Source of the DNA: Chloroflexota bacterium
GTDB lineage: Bacteria; Chloroflexota; Anaerolineae; Aggregatilineales; Aggregatilineaceae
Assembly (NCBI GenBank): GCA_012729765.1
Contig: JAAYCM010000074.1
Coordinates: 62,001 to 126,000, forward strand
Direction: 5' to 3'
Length of the DNA stretch: 64,000 nucleotides
The position numbers were made by a program, and so were the translations under genes. Of this stretch, positions 1-9,372 are shown one piece after another. How positions within the stretch are numbered: position 1 is the first letter of the stretch; each line of letters opens with the position of its first letter. Under the pieces are notes generated by a model that saw only the letters and a program-made list of their open reading frames with translations, did no database searches and was not told where the DNA came from.

Positions 1-20
1 AATCCAGCCCGCCACTGACC

Positions 21-55
21 ATCAATTCCGGCGCTTCACTGGCGCCGGAATTGAT
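21..55. terminator. Perfect 14-bp hairpin downstream of terC
   Basis: Arms at 21-34 and 42-55 are perfect reverse complements around a 7-nt loop. It lies about 85 nt beyond the stop of the minus-strand terC-family gene. There is no run of T on either side, so a Rho-independent terminator is only one option; a dispersed palindromic repeat is another. Nothing else is evident in positions 1-140. Confidence 0.4.
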
Positions 56-140
56 TCCAGGGCTAATCGCAGACAGGGCGGCCAGCGATATTGAGGTATC
101 TCATACCACGTGCCGCCCCGGACGGTGTAGCAGAAATCCG

Positions 141-896
141 TCAGTGCACTTCCTGACCCTCTGGCGCATAGGGTTGATGGAGCTCCACCGGCTGCCGGTG
201 AGCGCGCGAACGCAGGTTCAGCATTTCCACGAACAGCGAAAAGCCCATTGCGAAATAGATGTACCCTCGCGGGATATGCTGATGCAGCCCTTCGACAATG
301 AGCATCACGCCAATCAGCAGTAAGAAGCTGAGAGCGAGCATCTTGACCGTTGGATGGTTGTTGACAAAGTCGCTGATCCGTCCTGAGGCCAACAGCATCA
401 CAACAATCGCCCCGATAACGGCCAGGATCATGATCTCGACTTCGCGCACCATGCCGACCGCGGTCAGGATCGAGTCGATGGAGAAAACAGCATCCAGCAG
501 CAAGATTTGTAAGATAACGGCCCCGAAGGAGGGCGGCACACCTTTACTGGCATGGCCGGTTTCGCCTTCCAGCCGATCGTGAATCTCCGAAGTTGCCTTT
601 GCCAGCAAAAACAGGCCCCCGCCAATCAAAATCAGATCGCGAACCGAGATGCCCTGCTCGAAGATTGTAAACAGAGGCTCAGTCAGCCCAATGATCCACG
701 AGACAGCCAGCAAAAGCGCGATACGGAAGCCGAGAGCCAGGCCCAAACCTAACTGCCGGGCGCGCGGCTGCTGTTTCTTAGGCAGCTTGCCGGTGAGGAT
801 CGAGATGAAGACAATGTTGTCAATCCCCAGAACGATTTCCATCAACAACAAGGTTAAGAAGCCGATTGCGGCCTGAGGAGTAAGCAGCTCTTCCAT
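141..896 (-). CDS. TerC-family integral membrane protein
   Basis: This 251-residue protein is almost wholly hydrophobic, with about seven membrane segments. It carries both TerC signatures: an acidic motif [11 protein letters not shown] around residues 20-30 and a second, DAVFSIDS, around 135-142. In the family these buried Asp/Glu residues are thought to bind a divalent cation, and characterised relatives (YkoY, Alx) export manganese or are linked to metal and tellurite stress. A cation-export role is inferred from the family. AAAGG lies 9 nt before the ATG. It appears to be a single-gene unit downstream of queA. No manganese riboswitch could be recognised in its leader. Confidence 0.88.
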   Translation of the reverse strand: MEELLTPQAAIGFLTLLLMEIVLGIDNIVFISILTGKLPKKQQPRARQLGLGLALGFRIALLLAVSWIIGLTEPLFTIFEQGISVRDLILIGGGLFLLAKATSEIHDRLEGETGHASKGVPPSFGAVILQILLLDAVFSIDSILTAVGMVREVEIMILAVIGAIVVMLLASGRISDFVNNHPTVKMLALSFLLLIGVMLIVEGLHQHIPRGYIYFAMGFSLFVEMLNLRSRAHRQPVELHQPYAPEGQEVH

Positions 897-1004
897 TCAA
901 CAGCCTTTCATCGATGCGTGTGGTTTCTCGCAGAATTTAGCAGCTTTTTGGGGTAACACGCGAAGGAACTTCGAGGCTGTAAACCGCCGATATTGAGGAG
1001 CAAT

Positions 1005-1026
1005 CTGGATGCACTGAAGCATCCAG
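1005..1026. terminator. Hairpin between queA and terC-family gene
   Basis: CTGGATGC (1005-1012) pairs perfectly with GCATCCAG (1019-1026) around a 6-nt loop, 43 nt after the queA stop. It could end the ruvB-DUF2905-queA transcript. No clear T-tract follows on the minus strand, so the assignment is weak. Confidence 0.35.
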
Positions 1027-1068
1027 GCGGCAGCGACAAATCTCGCGTCTGGCAGTTGATAACACGCG

Positions 1069-2175
1069 CTAGAGCAGCAGGCAGGCATCGCCCAGGCTGT
1101 AGAAGCGGTAGCCCTGCGCGATCGCCTCGCGGTAGGCGTCCAGGATGCGCCCGCGCCCGGCAAAGGCGCTGACCAGCATCAGCAGGGTAGAGCGGGGCAG
1201 GTGGAAATTGGTGATCATCACGTCCACCACGCGGAAGCGATAGCCCGGCACAATGTACAGGTCGGTGTCCTCGTCCAGCGCGATGACGGGCCGCCAGGGG
1301 CATAGATTCTCGTTGAGATTGTGCAGCGTGCGCTGGACGCTGGCCGGATCGTTGGTCTCGGTCCCATAGGCCGCCGAGCGAATCGCGGCGCTTTCGAGCG
1401 TGCGGACGGCGGTCGTGCCGACTGCCACGACGCGATTCCCACGCAGGCGCGCCTGGTTGATAAGCTGGGCGTCATTGGGTGTCAGGATCGCGCGCTCGGT
1501 GTGAATCCGGTGTTCCAGCACGTTTTCCTCGCGCACCGGGGCGAATGTGTCCAGCCCGATATGCAGCGTGCAGTAAGCGAACTCGATCCCCTGGTGCTTG
1601 AGGCTGAGCAGCATCTCGCCGGTGAAGTGCAGACCGGCGGTCGGCGCGGCGGCGGAGCCTTCGTCGCGGGCGTAGATCGTCTGATAGCGCCCCGGATCGG
1701 CCAGCGGGGTTGTGATGTAGGGTGGCAGCGGCGTTTCGCCCAGCCGGTCCAGGTAGGGGCGGATCGGCTCGTCGAATTCGATCACGCGCTCGTTTTCGGC
1801 GCGCTCCTCGATCACGGTCGCCTCGACACGCGCGCCGTTTTCATGCCCGACCGCGAGCCGCGTCCCGACCTGAATCCGCCGCCCGCCGACGATCGCCAGC
1901 CAGCGTGTCGCGTCAAGCTGGCGCAGCAGTAGGATTTCCGCCGCACCGCCGGTCGGGACCTTCTGCGCGGGCAGCCGCGCCGGGATGACCCGCGTCTGGT
2001 TGAGCACCAGCACATCGCCGGAGTTCAGATATTCCGGCAGGTCGCGGAAGGTGCGGTGTTCCAGCGCGCCGCTGTCGCGGTGCAGCACCAGCAGGCGCGA
2101 GGCGTCACGCGGCTCAACCGGCGTCTGGGCGATGTGGTCGGGGGGTAGGTCATAGTCGAAGTCAGAGAGATGCAT
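1069..2175 (-). CDS. queA: S-adenosylmethionine:tRNA ribosyltransferase-isomerase
   Basis: QueA transfers and isomerises the ribosyl moiety of SAM onto 7-aminomethyl-7-deazaguanine in tRNA, giving epoxyqueuosine at wobble position 34. The 368-residue product matches the usual family length. Visible hallmarks are the N-terminal DYDLPPDHIAQ-P block, LNQTRVIPARL near residues 59-68 and PTAGLHFT near 178-185. The start chosen is the ATG at 2175; the frame is open 32 codons further upstream, but that stretch runs into the preceding gene and lacks family similarity. It starts 8 nt after the DUF2905 stop, so it is probably co-transcribed with ruvB, a pairing common in bacteria. Confidence 0.95.
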   Translation of the reverse strand: MHLSDFDYDLPPDHIAQTPVEPRDASRLLVLHRDSGALEHRTFRDLPEYLNSGDVLVLNQTRVIPARLPAQKVPTGGAAEILLLRQLDATRWLAIVGGRRIQVGTRLAVGHENGARVEATVIEERAENERVIEFDEPIRPYLDRLGETPLPPYITTPLADPGRYQTIYARDEGSAAAPTAGLHFTGEMLLSLKHQGIEFAYCTLHIGLDTFAPVREENVLEHRIHTERAILTPNDAQLINQARLRGNRVVAVGTTAVRTLESAAIRSAAYGTETNDPASVQRTLHNLNENLCPWRPVIALDEDTDLYIVPGYRFRVVDVMITNFHLPRSTLLMLVSAFAGRGRILDAYREAIAQGYRFYSLGDACLLL

Positions 2176-2183
2176 GGGCAGCT

Positions 2184-2423
2184 TCAGCGGTTGATGAGGC
2201 GGATAACGATGTTGAGCACCAGGGTCAGCAGCAGGCTGAGCACGATCATGCTCACAATCGGGAAGAAGCACGAGTAACCCTTGCCTTCGATGCGGACATC
2301 GCCGGGCAGACTGCCCAGGTCTTTGAGGAACGGCAGCCGGCTGAACAGCATCAGGACGCCGCCCAACACCAGCAGGCCGATCCCGATCAGCAGCACCAGC
2401 CGCCCCAGCGAATTCAGGTCCAT
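2184..2423 (-). CDS. DUF2905 small membrane protein
   Basis: This 79-residue protein has two predicted membrane helices (about residues 7-27 and 54-75) joined by a loop containing LGSLPGDVRIEGKG. That glycine/proline loop with GD(I/V)RIE is the signature of the DUF2905 family. The biochemical role is unknown. It sits between ruvB (18 nt upstream) and queA (8 nt downstream). This arrangement is seen in many bacteria and suggests translation from one mRNA rather than a known functional link. Confidence 0.82.
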   Translation of the reverse strand: MDLNSLGRLVLLIGIGLLVLGGVLMLFSRLPFLKDLGSLPGDVRIEGKGYSCFFPIVSMIVLSLLLTLVLNIVIRLINR

Positions 2424-2441
2424 ATGGCTCGTGCTCCTGGG

Positions 2442-3491
2442 CTAGAACAGCGGCGTCTGGCGCGGTGGGCGGTGGTCGGGAATGTTGAGGTGCTCGTAGG
2501 CCAGCCGGGTTGCGACACGCCCGCGCGGGGTGCGTTCCAGGAAGCCGAGCTGCAGCAGATACGGCTCGTAGACATCCATGATCGTATCGGACTCTTCGCT
2601 GATCGAGGCCGCGATGGTCTCCAGCCCGACCGGGCCGCCCTCGAACTTCTCGATGATCGACAGCAGGACGCGGCGGTCGATGTCGTCCAGGCCCAGCGGG
2701 TCGATCTCCAGCAGGTCGAGCGCTTCGGCGGCCACCTCAGGGGTGATCACGCCACCGGCGCGCACTTGCGCATAGTCACGCACCCGCTTGAGCAGGCGCA
2801 AGGCTACACGCGGCGTACCACGCGTCCGGCGCGCGATCTCGATCACGCCTTCGTCCTCGATCGGCACTTGCAGCAGGCTGGCGGCGCGTTCCACGATGGT
2901 TTCCATGGCGGCCTGGCTGTAGAAGTCCAGGCGGTAGACCGCGCCAAAGCGCGCGCGGAGCGGGGCGGTCAGCAGCGCCAGGCGGGTCGTCGCGCCGATC
3001 ACGGTGAAGCGCGGCAGATTGAGCCGCACGTTCTTAGCCGACGGTCCCTTGCCGATCACGATGTCGAGCGCGAAATCTTCCATGGCCGGATAGAGCACTT
3101 CTTCGACAGCGCGGCCCAGGCGGTGAATCTCGTCGATGAACAGGATATCGCCTTCGCGCAGGTGCGTCAGGATCGCGGCCAGGTCGCCGGCGCGCTCAAT
3201 CGACGGGCCGGCGGTGATGCGGATATTGACTTCCATCTCGTTGGCGATCACGTGCGCGAAGGTGGTCTTGCCCAGGCCGGGCGGGCCATAGAGCAGGACG
3301 TGATCGAGCGACTCGCGCCGCGCTTTGGCCGCTTCGATGAGAATGCGCAGATTTTCAACCACGCGCTCCTGGCCGGTCATCTCGTCCAGACGGCGCGGGC
3401 GCAGGGCGTTGTCTACCGCGTCATCGCCGCGCTTCTTGCCACTGATCAGGCGGTCCGCGTCTGCCATGCGGTGCTCCATTCCATGATTCAC
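2442..3491 (-). CDS. ruvB: Holliday junction branch migration ATPase RuvB
   Basis: RuvB is the hexameric AAA+ motor that, with RuvA, drives branch migration of Holliday junctions. The 349-residue protein shows Walker [10 protein letters not shown] (residues 69-77), Walker B ILFIDE (116-121), sensor-1 GATTR (166-170) and PLRARFG with the arginine-finger region near 178-183. A winged-helix DNA-binding end contains [13 protein letters not shown]. The exact start is uncertain: Met codons at residues 1, 5 and 9 are all possible. ruvA and ruvC are not in the window. Confidence 0.96.
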   Translation of the reverse strand: MNHGMEHRMADADRLISGKKRGDDAVDNALRPRRLDEMTGQERVVENLRILIEAAKARRESLDHVLLYGPPGLGKTTFAHVIANEMEVNIRITAGPSIERAGDLAAILTHLREGDILFIDEIHRLGRAVEEVLYPAMEDFALDIVIGKGPSAKNVRLNLPRFTVIGATTRLALLTAPLRARFGAVYRLDFYSQAAMETIVERAASLLQVPIEDEGVIEIARRTRGTPRVALRLLKRVRDYAQVRAGGVITPEVAAEALDLLEIDPLGLDDIDRRVLLSIIEKFEGGPVGLETIAASISEESDTIMDVYEPYLLQLGFLERTPRGRVATRLAYEHLNIPDHRPPRQTPLF

Positions 3492-3501
3492 AATGCCTTC
3501 G

Positions 3502-3507
3502 AGTATA
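3502..3507 (-). promoter_or_regulatory. Possible -10 box for ruvB
   Basis: The minus strand reads TATACT here, 11 nt ahead of the ruvB start codon. The -35 region at 17 nt spacing is poor (TTTATT), and the resulting leader would be very short, so this is a weak candidate. Confidence 0.25.
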
Positions 3508-3553
3508 CCGGGACGGGGGCAGAAAATAAAGGCGCGCAGGCGGCAAATCCGCG

Positions 3554-3581
3554 TTGACAGGTTGTGCCAGAAGGTTACAAT
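3554..3581 (+). promoter_or_regulatory. Sigma-70-type promoter of upp
   Basis: TTGACA (3554-3559) and TACAAT (3576-3581) are separated by 16 nt, a near-consensus promoter. It lies 32 nt before the upp start codon. Confidence 0.75.
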
Positions 3582-3613
3582 CTGCGGCGGCTGGATGGCC
3601 TACAGGAGGACGC

Positions 3614-4240
3614 ATGAGCAACCTGCACGTTTCCACTCATCCCCTGGTCAAGCATAAACTGACCCTGCTGCGCAGCGTGAGCACCGAGCACAAGAAGTTC
3701 CGCGAGCTGATCCGCGAGCTGGCGATGCTGCTCGGCTATGAGGCGATGGCGGACCTGGAGCTGAAGGACTGCACGGTCCAGACGCCGCTGCAGCTCGCGC
3801 CCGGACATCACCTGCAGGAAGATGTCGGGCTGGTCCCAATTCTGCGGGCCGGGCTGGGAATGGTGGACGGGATCCACGAGATGATCCCCGGCGCCCAGGT
3901 GTGGCACCTGGGCATTTATCGCGATGAAAAGACGCTGCGCCCGGTGTCTTACTATAACAAGCTGCCGATTGAGCCGACGGTGCAGGTGTGCTTGGTGCTC
4001 GATCCGATGCTGGCGACGGGTGGATCGGCGACGGCGGCGGTCGAAGTGCTGAAGAACTGGGGCGTGCGGCGGATCAAGTTCGTGGGCCTGATCGCGGCCC
4101 CGGAAGGCATCCAGGCCATGACCGAAGCGCATCCCGACATACCGCTGTATCTGGCCGCGGTAGACGATCATCTGAATGAGAATGGGTTTATCGTGCCGGG
4201 CCTGGGCGACGCGGGCGATCGGCAGTTTGGGACAGCGTAA
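3614..4240 (+). CDS. upp: Uracil phosphoribosyltransferase
   Basis: Upp salvages uracil by condensing it with PRPP to give UMP and pyrophosphate in the cytosol. The 208-residue length is exactly typical. The PRPP-binding loop [11 protein letters not shown] is at residues 129-139, and the C-terminal uracil-binding [11 protein letters not shown] is present. The ATG at 3614 follows AGGAGG at 3605-3610 closely and matches the family N-terminus; an earlier in-frame start would overlap the promoter. It has its own strong promoter and diverges from ruvB. Confidence 0.96.
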   Translation: MSNLHVSTHPLVKHKLTLLRSVSTEHKKFRELIRELAMLLGYEAMADLELKDCTVQTPLQLAPGHHLQEDVGLVPILRAGLGMVDGIHEMIPGAQVWHLGIYRDEKTLRPVSYYNKLPIEPTVQVCLVLDPMLATGGSATAAVEVLKNWGVRRIKFVGLIAAPEGIQAMTEAHPDIPLYLAAVDDHLNENGFIVPGLGDAGDRQFGTA

Positions 4241-4291
4241 TTAAAGGGGCAGCCGCTCGCAAGCGCGCCAACCCCCATGAACTGAGGTCGT

Positions 4292-5380
4292 ATGCCGGCT
4301 GAACATATTATTTCTTTTGTGATTGTATTTGGGGTTTCGCTGGGGCTGTCGCTGGCGCTGACGCCGGTCGCGCAGCGTTTGGGGCTGCGCTGGGGCATCG
4401 TGGACGCGCCGCGCGGGCGGCATCGTCACCCGCACGTCATGTCGAAGTTCGGCGGGCTGGCGATGTTTGTCGCCTTCGTCGCGGCGGTGATCGTGGCACA
4501 GTTTTTGCCGGTGGTGCGTACCGACGACAAGGAGATCATCCGCCTGTTTGGGCTGCTGATTGGCGGCACATTTCTGTTCGTATTCGGCATTCTTGACGAC
4601 CTCTACGAGTTTGGCCCGCTGCCGCAGTACGTCGCCCAACTGAGCGCGGCGGCGATCGCGGTGGTGTTCCTGATCATCATCGAGCGCTTCAACAACCCCC
4701 TGACCGGCCAGCTTACGCCGGAATGGCCGTATGTCGTTACCGTGACGCTGACGCTGCTGTGGCTCGGCTTTATGATGAACACGGTCAACTGGCTGGATGG
4801 ACTGGATGGGCTGGCGGCGGGCGTTTCGGCGGTCACGGCGCTGATGATCTTCATTCACGCCGCCTTCCGGCTCGATCAGGTTAGCGTGAGCCTGCTGCCG
4901 CTGGCGCTGCTCGGCGCGACGCTCGGCTTTTTGCCCTTCAACTTTCACCCGGCGCGCATCTTCATGGGCAGCAACGGGGCGCTTTTTCTGGGCTATACCA
5001 TCGGGGTGCTGGGCATCATCGGCGGGGCAAAGGTGGCAACCGTGCTGCTGGTGATGGGCCTGCCGCTGCTCGACGTGGTGTGGCAGATCGTGCGGCGGGT
5101 GAGCGTGGGCGAAAACCCGGCCAAAGGCGACCGGGGCCACGTCCATTACCGCCTGCTCGATATGGGCCTGTCGCAGCGCCAGATCGTGTTCGGCTATTAC
5201 GTCTTCTGCTCGATCTTCGGGGCGATTGCGCTAGTGACGGCCAGCCGCCTCTACAAACTGATCGCGCTGGTCGTGATGGCAGCGGTGATCGCGGCGGGGT
5301 TCGCCGTGCTCGGACGCCACACGCGGATCAAGCCGCAGGCCGACGCGCCCGATCCGGAAGAGGCGCATCCCCTGGCCTGA
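4292..5380 (+). CDS. WecA/TagO-like undecaprenyl-phosphate GlcNAc-1-phosphate transferase
   Basis: Members of the MraY/WecA family move a sugar-1-phosphate from a UDP-sugar onto undecaprenyl phosphate in the membrane, starting surface glycan synthesis. The 362-residue polytopic protein contains the metal-site DD at 102-103 (GILDDLYEFG), NTVNWLDGLDGL near 163-174, a further Asp at 261 and the substrate-specificity loop RGHVHYRLL near 281-289. The HVHYRLL form fits WecA/TagO-type rather than MraY. UDP-GlcNAc as donor is inferred. It may prime the glycans made by the glycosyltransferase cluster at 18.7-23.1 kb and attached by the LCP protein at 36.5 kb. Confidence 0.88.
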   Translation: MPAEHIISFVIVFGVSLGLSLALTPVAQRLGLRWGIVDAPRGRHRHPHVMSKFGGLAMFVAFVAAVIVAQFLPVVRTDDKEIIRLFGLLIGGTFLFVFGILDDLYEFGPLPQYVAQLSAAAIAVVFLIIIERFNNPLTGQLTPEWPYVVTVTLTLLWLGFMMNTVNWLDGLDGLAAGVSAVTALMIFIHAAFRLDQVSVSLLPLALLGATLGFLPFNFHPARIFMGSNGALFLGYTIGVLGIIGGAKVATVLLVMGLPLLDVVWQIVRRVSVGENPAKGDRGHVHYRLLDMGLSQRQIVFGYYVFCSIFGAIALVTASRLYKLIALVVMAAVIAAGFAVLGRHTRIKPQADAPDPEEAHPLA

Positions 5381-5383
5381 CGC

Positions 5384-7147
5384 CTAGAGATCATCGAAAT
5401 CCACGTACTCGACGTCGTCCCCTTCCTCGTCGTCTTCAGCTTCATCGTCCAGGTCCAGCTCGTCATCGTCCAGAATGAAGGGCGAGGTGGGCCGGCGCTG
5501 CGGTGGGCTGGATGGTGGCCGGAGCGGGGTGGGCGGGGCGCTGCGGGTTGGTGGCGTGAAGTTGACCGGGCGGCGCTCTTCCTCACCATCATCCTTGCGT
5601 TCATCCCCCACTCTTCCAGGCGGTGTGCTGCCCGGAGAACGCAGCGGGCCGCCGGATGGGTGCGGCGTGGGGCCGAAAGACCGGTTGGCTGCCGGGCCGG
5701 ACGGCTCCCGCTTTGGCGCGTCATCCCTGGTTTCAGGCCGGATGCTGCCTGGGGTACGTTCAACGGGGCGCGATGACTCGAACGGGCGCGCCGGACCTGA
5801 CGTTGTGGGACGATCCGGGCCAGCGGTGCGCGGTGGGCCGGCAGGTGGACGTGAAGCGGCGGGACGTTCGGACCCGGCGGGCGGTTGAGTTACGCTGCCG
5901 GGGCGAGGGGGTGTGCCAGGGATGCCGGGCGCACGCGGGGGAGTCCGCTCCGGTGGCGCTGTCAGGCCAGGGCTGCGCGCCGGGCCGGGGGGCGATCCGG
6001 GTGGGGCGGCGGGCTGGCGTTCCGGACCGAAAGTACGCTGCGGAGTGCGCAGCGCATCGGATTCCTCGCGGGCGGCGGTGGGCGGCGTGCTCAGCCGGGC
6101 GGCTGTCTGATCAGTGCGGGCCGGTTCGCGCTCCACGCGCGGCGGAACGGCAGCCGGCTCAGATGCAGGCGAGGGAAGCTCGCGCCGGATCGGGCCAGCC
6201 GGGGCGGGAGCGGTTTGCGGGGCGGCGGCTGACATGGCGCGGGCTTTGCGCGCCCGGATTCTGGGATCGGACGGGTCGGGCACCGGCAGTTGCAGGTTAT
6301 AGATCGAAGGCAGCGGCACGCCAGGCGGCAGTGGCAGACTGGAGCCGGGCTGCCGGGCGCGTGCGGCGCGGGCGTGACTGCCGTAGTCGAATTTACGTTT
6401 GGTGGCGCGCTCCAAAATTTCCTCAAGGAAGCCGATGGCGACAATGGCAAGCACCTCGACCGTCAGCACCGCGCCGAAAGCCGTCGTCAGCACCTCGACC
6501 GTATGCGCAACCGGGCCGGTGAACGTTTCGAGCAGCACCTCGCCGACGCCGATCACGACCAGGAACGCGATGCACGCCGCGAAGATGCCCAGCAGCAGCG
6601 GCCAGCCCTTGCGATCAGCCGGGGTGGGGAACATGCCGTTGCTGATGGCGAACATCAGGTAGAGCCACAGGTAAAAGTCGGGTGTGCTGCCGAGGTCCTG
6701 GATCGCCGCGCCGATCAGGGCGAGATCGCGGGTGTCGAGCGCCGCGATGAAGTCTTCCAGGTTGAGGATATGGTTGCTGATCACCCAGATCAGCGCCGTG
6801 CCGGTGATCAGCGGGATGGCGCCAATAATGGCCGATTGCAGCCAGCTCGCGCGCCGGATCTGCACGAAGTCGAGGCGGAGCGTGCCGTCGGCTTGCGCTT
6901 CAGGCCAGGCGACGACACGCTTGGTTGCGACATTCAGCGCCCCGGCCATCAGCCACTGCGTGAACTCGTGCAGGAATACACCCGGCATCAGGATCACGTA
7001 GTAGAGGGCGGTGGCGCTGCGCTGATCGTTGGTCAGCAGCCAGCCCACGCCGTAGAGATGGCTGTGAATCCATTTCTCGGCGAGCACCAGCAGCGCCAGA
7101 ACCACCCCCAGCCCAATCCAGGGGCTGAGCAGATCACTCAGGGGCAT
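5384..7147 (-). CDS. Membrane protein, M50-like with HExxQ and long disordered acidic tail
   Basis: Residues 1-250 form about six membrane helices. LHEFTQW (60-65 region) resembles a zinc-protease HExxH with the last His replaced by Gln64. NGMFPTPADRKGW (170-182) resembles the second metal-site segment of site-2-protease-like proteins, with Asp178. Residues 255-560 are Pro/Arg/Ser/Gly-rich and almost certainly disordered; the last 30 residues are almost all Asp and Glu. Whether it is an active peptidase cannot be told. It starts 9 nt after tpiA, so it may be read from the glycolytic operon. Its stop lies 3 nt from that of the convergent WecA-like gene. Confidence 0.75.
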   Translation of the reverse strand: MPLSDLLSPWIGLGVVLALLVLAEKWIHSHLYGVGWLLTNDQRSATALYYVILMPGVFLHEFTQWLMAGALNVATKRVVAWPEAQADGTLRLDFVQIRRASWLQSAIIGAIPLITGTALIWVISNHILNLEDFIAALDTRDLALIGAAIQDLGSTPDFYLWLYLMFAISNGMFPTPADRKGWPLLLGIFAACIAFLVVIGVGEVLLETFTGPVAHTVEVLTTAFGAVLTVEVLAIVAIGFLEEILERATKRKFDYGSHARAARARQPGSSLPLPPGVPLPSIYNLQLPVPDPSDPRIRARKARAMSAAAPQTAPAPAGPIRRELPSPASEPAAVPPRVEREPARTDQTAARLSTPPTAAREESDALRTPQRTFGPERQPAAPPGSPPGPARSPGLTAPPERTPPRAPGIPGTPPRPGSVTQPPAGSERPAASRPPAGPPRTAGPDRPTTSGPARPFESSRPVERTPGSIRPETRDDAPKREPSGPAANRSFGPTPHPSGGPLRSPGSTPPGRVGDERKDDGEEERRPVNFTPPTRSAPPTPLRPPSSPPQRRPTSPFILDDDELDLDDEAEDDEEGDDVEYVDFDDL

Positions 7148-7156
7148 AGCAGTCCG

Positions 7157-7927
7157 CTAGGCTAGACCCTTGGCTTCGATCGCGATCCGCACCAGGGCCA
7201 CGAACGACTCTTCCTTCAGCGATGCGCCGCCCACCAGCGCACCGTCGATGTGCGGCTGGCTCATGAACTCGGCCATGTTGTCCGGCTTGACACTGCCGCC
7301 GTACTGGATGCGCATCGCGTCGGCGGCTCCCTGACCGTACAACTCGGCCAGAATGCCCCGGATCGCGCCGATGATTGTGTTGGCCTGCTCGCCGCTCGCG
7401 TTCCTGCCGGTGCCGATCGCCCAGATCGGCTCGTAGGCGACGACGATATTGGCGAGATCGCTGGCCGGGATGCCCTCGAAGGCGGCGCGAATCTGGCGAC
7501 CCACGAAGTCCTGGGTCTGCCCGGCCTCGTTGATCTCCAGGCTTTCACCGACGGCGATAATCGGGTGCAGGCCGTGCGCCAGGGCGGCTTTGGTCTTCTT
7601 GTTGACCATCTCGTCGGTGACGCCCTGATAGGCGCGGGTTTCCGAATGGCCGATGATGACATATTTTACCAGACCTTGCAGCATCGGGGCGGAAATCTGG
7701 CTGGTATACGCGCCCTGGTCTTCCCAGTGGACATCCTGTGCGCCGACTGCGATCTCGGTCCCGGCGAGGGCGGCCTGCACAGCAGGCAGCGCGACATAGG
7801 GCGGGCAGATCACGCGCTCGGCGGCGCTGTACGGCGCGAGCTGATCTTTCGTGGCGTTCACAAACGCGACGGCTTCCTGGGGGGTCTTGTACATCTTCCA
7901 GTTGCCGGCAATGATCGGAGTACGCAT
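7157..7927 (-). CDS. tpiA: Triosephosphate isomerase
   Basis: TpiA interconverts dihydroxyacetone phosphate and glyceraldehyde 3-phosphate. The 256-residue TIM barrel shows the catalytic residues: Lys11 in GNWKM, His94 in IIGHSETR and Glu166 in AYEPIWAIGTG. The phosphate-binding GGSV lies near the C-terminus. The start is the ATG at 7927, preceded by AGGAAGG; the frame runs 27 codons further upstream without family similarity. It follows pgk by 172 nt on the same strand. Confidence 0.97.
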   Translation of the reverse strand: MRTPIIAGNWKMYKTPQEAVAFVNATKDQLAPYSAAERVICPPYVALPAVQAALAGTEIAVGAQDVHWEDQGAYTSQISAPMLQGLVKYVIIGHSETRAYQGVTDEMVNKKTKAALAHGLHPIIAVGESLEINEAGQTQDFVGRQIRAAFEGIPASDLANIVVAYEPIWAIGTGRNASGEQANTIIGAIRGILAELYGQGAADAMRIQYGGSVKPDNMAEFMSQPHIDGALVGGASLKEESFVALVRIAIEAKGLA

Positions 7928-8099
7928 CAGATTAACTTCCTTCCTCAAAGGCTTGGTGCGATTCAAAAAAACTGTGTGCCGGGCGCGAGCTTCATCGCCC
8001 GACCACAATTATAGTCCGCTTTTGGGCGGCGTGCGGGAAACCTGGCTGCCAGACCTGATCGCCCGGCAGCCGGGTTTTTGGCTTCAAACGGGCGGGACG

Positions 8100-9278
8100 C
8101 TAGAGATCGTTGAGCGCGACCACGCCCGGAAGCTGCTTGCCTTCCAGCAGCTCCAGGCTTGCGCCGCCGCCGGTCGAGATGTGCGACATCTTGTCGTCCA
8201 GCCCGGCCTTGTTGACCGCCGCCACCGAATCGCCGCCGCCGATGATGGTCGTGGCGCTGGATTCGGCCAGAATCTCGGCGATAGCGAAGGTGCCCCTGGC
8301 GAAGTTGGGCATCTCGAACACGCCCATCGGGCCGTTCCAGACAACCGTGCGTGCGTCCTTGAGGATTTCGCGGAAGTCCTCGACCGCGCCGGGGCTGATG
8401 TCCAGGATGCGCCAGCCATCCGGCACACCCTCGGCGGGATTGATCACGCGCATGTTGGCCTCGTTGTCGAAGGCGTCCGCGATCACAACTTCATCCGGCA
8501 GGACGAGCTTATCGCCGCCCTGGTCCATCAAACGGCGGGCCGTGTCGAGCGCCTCGTCTTCGGCCAGCGAATCGCCAACTGCCCAGCCCTTGGCCTTGAA
8601 GAAGGTGTTCGCCATGCCGCCGCCAATCAGCAGCCGGTCACACTTGCCGAGCAGCGCCTCGATCACGCCGATCTTGTCGGAGACTTTGGCCCCACCCAGG
8701 ATCGCCACAAAGGGCCGCTCCGGGCTTTCGAGCGCGCCCACCAGGTATTCCAGCTCCTTCTCCATCAGGAAGCCGCTCACGGCGGGCAGGAAGCGCGCGA
8801 CGCCTTCGGTCGAGGCGTGGGCGCGGTGGGCCGATCCGAACGCGTCGTTGACGTACACGTCGCCCAACTCGGCCAGCTTACGCGCGAAGTCTTCGTTGTT
8901 CTTCTTCTCTTCGACGTAGAAGCGCGTGTTTTCGAGCAGCAGCACGCCGCCTTCGGGCAGCGCTGCTGCGGCCTGCTTCGCCACGTCACCGACCGTCTCT
9001 TCGGCGAAGGCGACTTCGCGGCCCAGCAGATTGGCGAGCACGGACACCGCCGGACGCAGCGAATACTTGGGATCGGGCGCGTCCTTGGGGCGGCCCAGGT
9101 GCGACATCAGCGCGATATAGCGCGGGTTCTGGTCGAGGATGTATTTGAGCGTGGGCAGAGCCGCCCGGATGCGGGTATCGTCCGTTACCTGCCCGTCCGC
9201 AATCGGGACGTTGAAGTCCACCCGGACCAGCACGCGCTTGCCGGTCAAATCGATATCACGAATCGTCTTCTTAGCCAC
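8100..9278 (-). CDS. pgk: Phosphoglycerate kinase
   Basis: Pgk makes ATP from 1,3-bisphosphoglycerate and ADP. The 392-residue two-domain enzyme begins with the canonical RVDFNVP (residues 19-25). It contains the HLGRPK substrate loop, [10 protein letters not shown] in the hinge region, WNGPMGVFE and the C-terminal nucleotide loop [12 protein letters not shown]. It lies between gap and tpiA, the common gap-pgk-tpiA order. A hairpin with a U-rich tail precedes it, so expression relative to gap may be attenuated. Confidence 0.97.
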   Translation of the reverse strand: MAKKTIRDIDLTGKRVLVRVDFNVPIADGQVTDDTRIRAALPTLKYILDQNPRYIALMSHLGRPKDAPDPKYSLRPAVSVLANLLGREVAFAEETVGDVAKQAAAALPEGGVLLLENTRFYVEEKKNNEDFARKLAELGDVYVNDAFGSAHRAHASTEGVARFLPAVSGFLMEKELEYLVGALESPERPFVAILGGAKVSDKIGVIEALLGKCDRLLIGGGMANTFFKAKGWAVGDSLAEDEALDTARRLMDQGGDKLVLPDEVVIADAFDNEANMRVINPAEGVPDGWRILDISPGAVEDFREILKDARTVVWNGPMGVFEMPNFARGTFAIAEILAESSATTIIGGGDSVAAVNKAGLDDKMSHISTGGGASLELLEGKQLPGVVALNDL

Positions 9279-9299
9279 AGGTTAGCTCCTTTATGGTGT

Positions 9300-9338
9300 A
9301 AAGAAAACAGGGGCAGGGCGCTGTGGCCCTCGCCCCTG
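9300..9338 (-). terminator. Intrinsic terminator or attenuator between gap and pgk
   Basis: CAGGGGC (9308-9314) pairs with GCCCCTG (9332-9338), and the inner AGGGC (9315-9319) pairs with GCCCT (9326-9330), around a 6-nt loop. Reading the minus strand, the stem is followed by TTTTCTTT. It probably stops or reduces transcription leaving gap. Confidence 0.65.
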
Positions 9339-9372
9339 CGAGTTACTGATGGTCAGTCACGGCTGACGATGC

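Noticed and set aside
897-1068. Possible yybP-ykoY manganese riboswitch before the terC-family gene
   Set aside because: TerC-family genes often have one, but the minus-strand leader lacks the conserved paired internal-loop sequences of that riboswitch; only short unrelated hairpins are present.
5475-6522. Several plus-strand open frames opposite the Pro-rich tail of the M50-like protein
   Set aside because: They arise from the repetitive GC-rich coding of the disordered tail; they are Gly/Arg-rich, overlap each other in different frames and match nothing known.
8062-8079. Plus-strand hairpin CCCGG-CAG-CCGGG followed by TTTTT between pgk and tpiA
   Set aside because: It points the wrong way for the minus-strand genes and no plus-strand gene precedes it, so it is not listed as a terminator.
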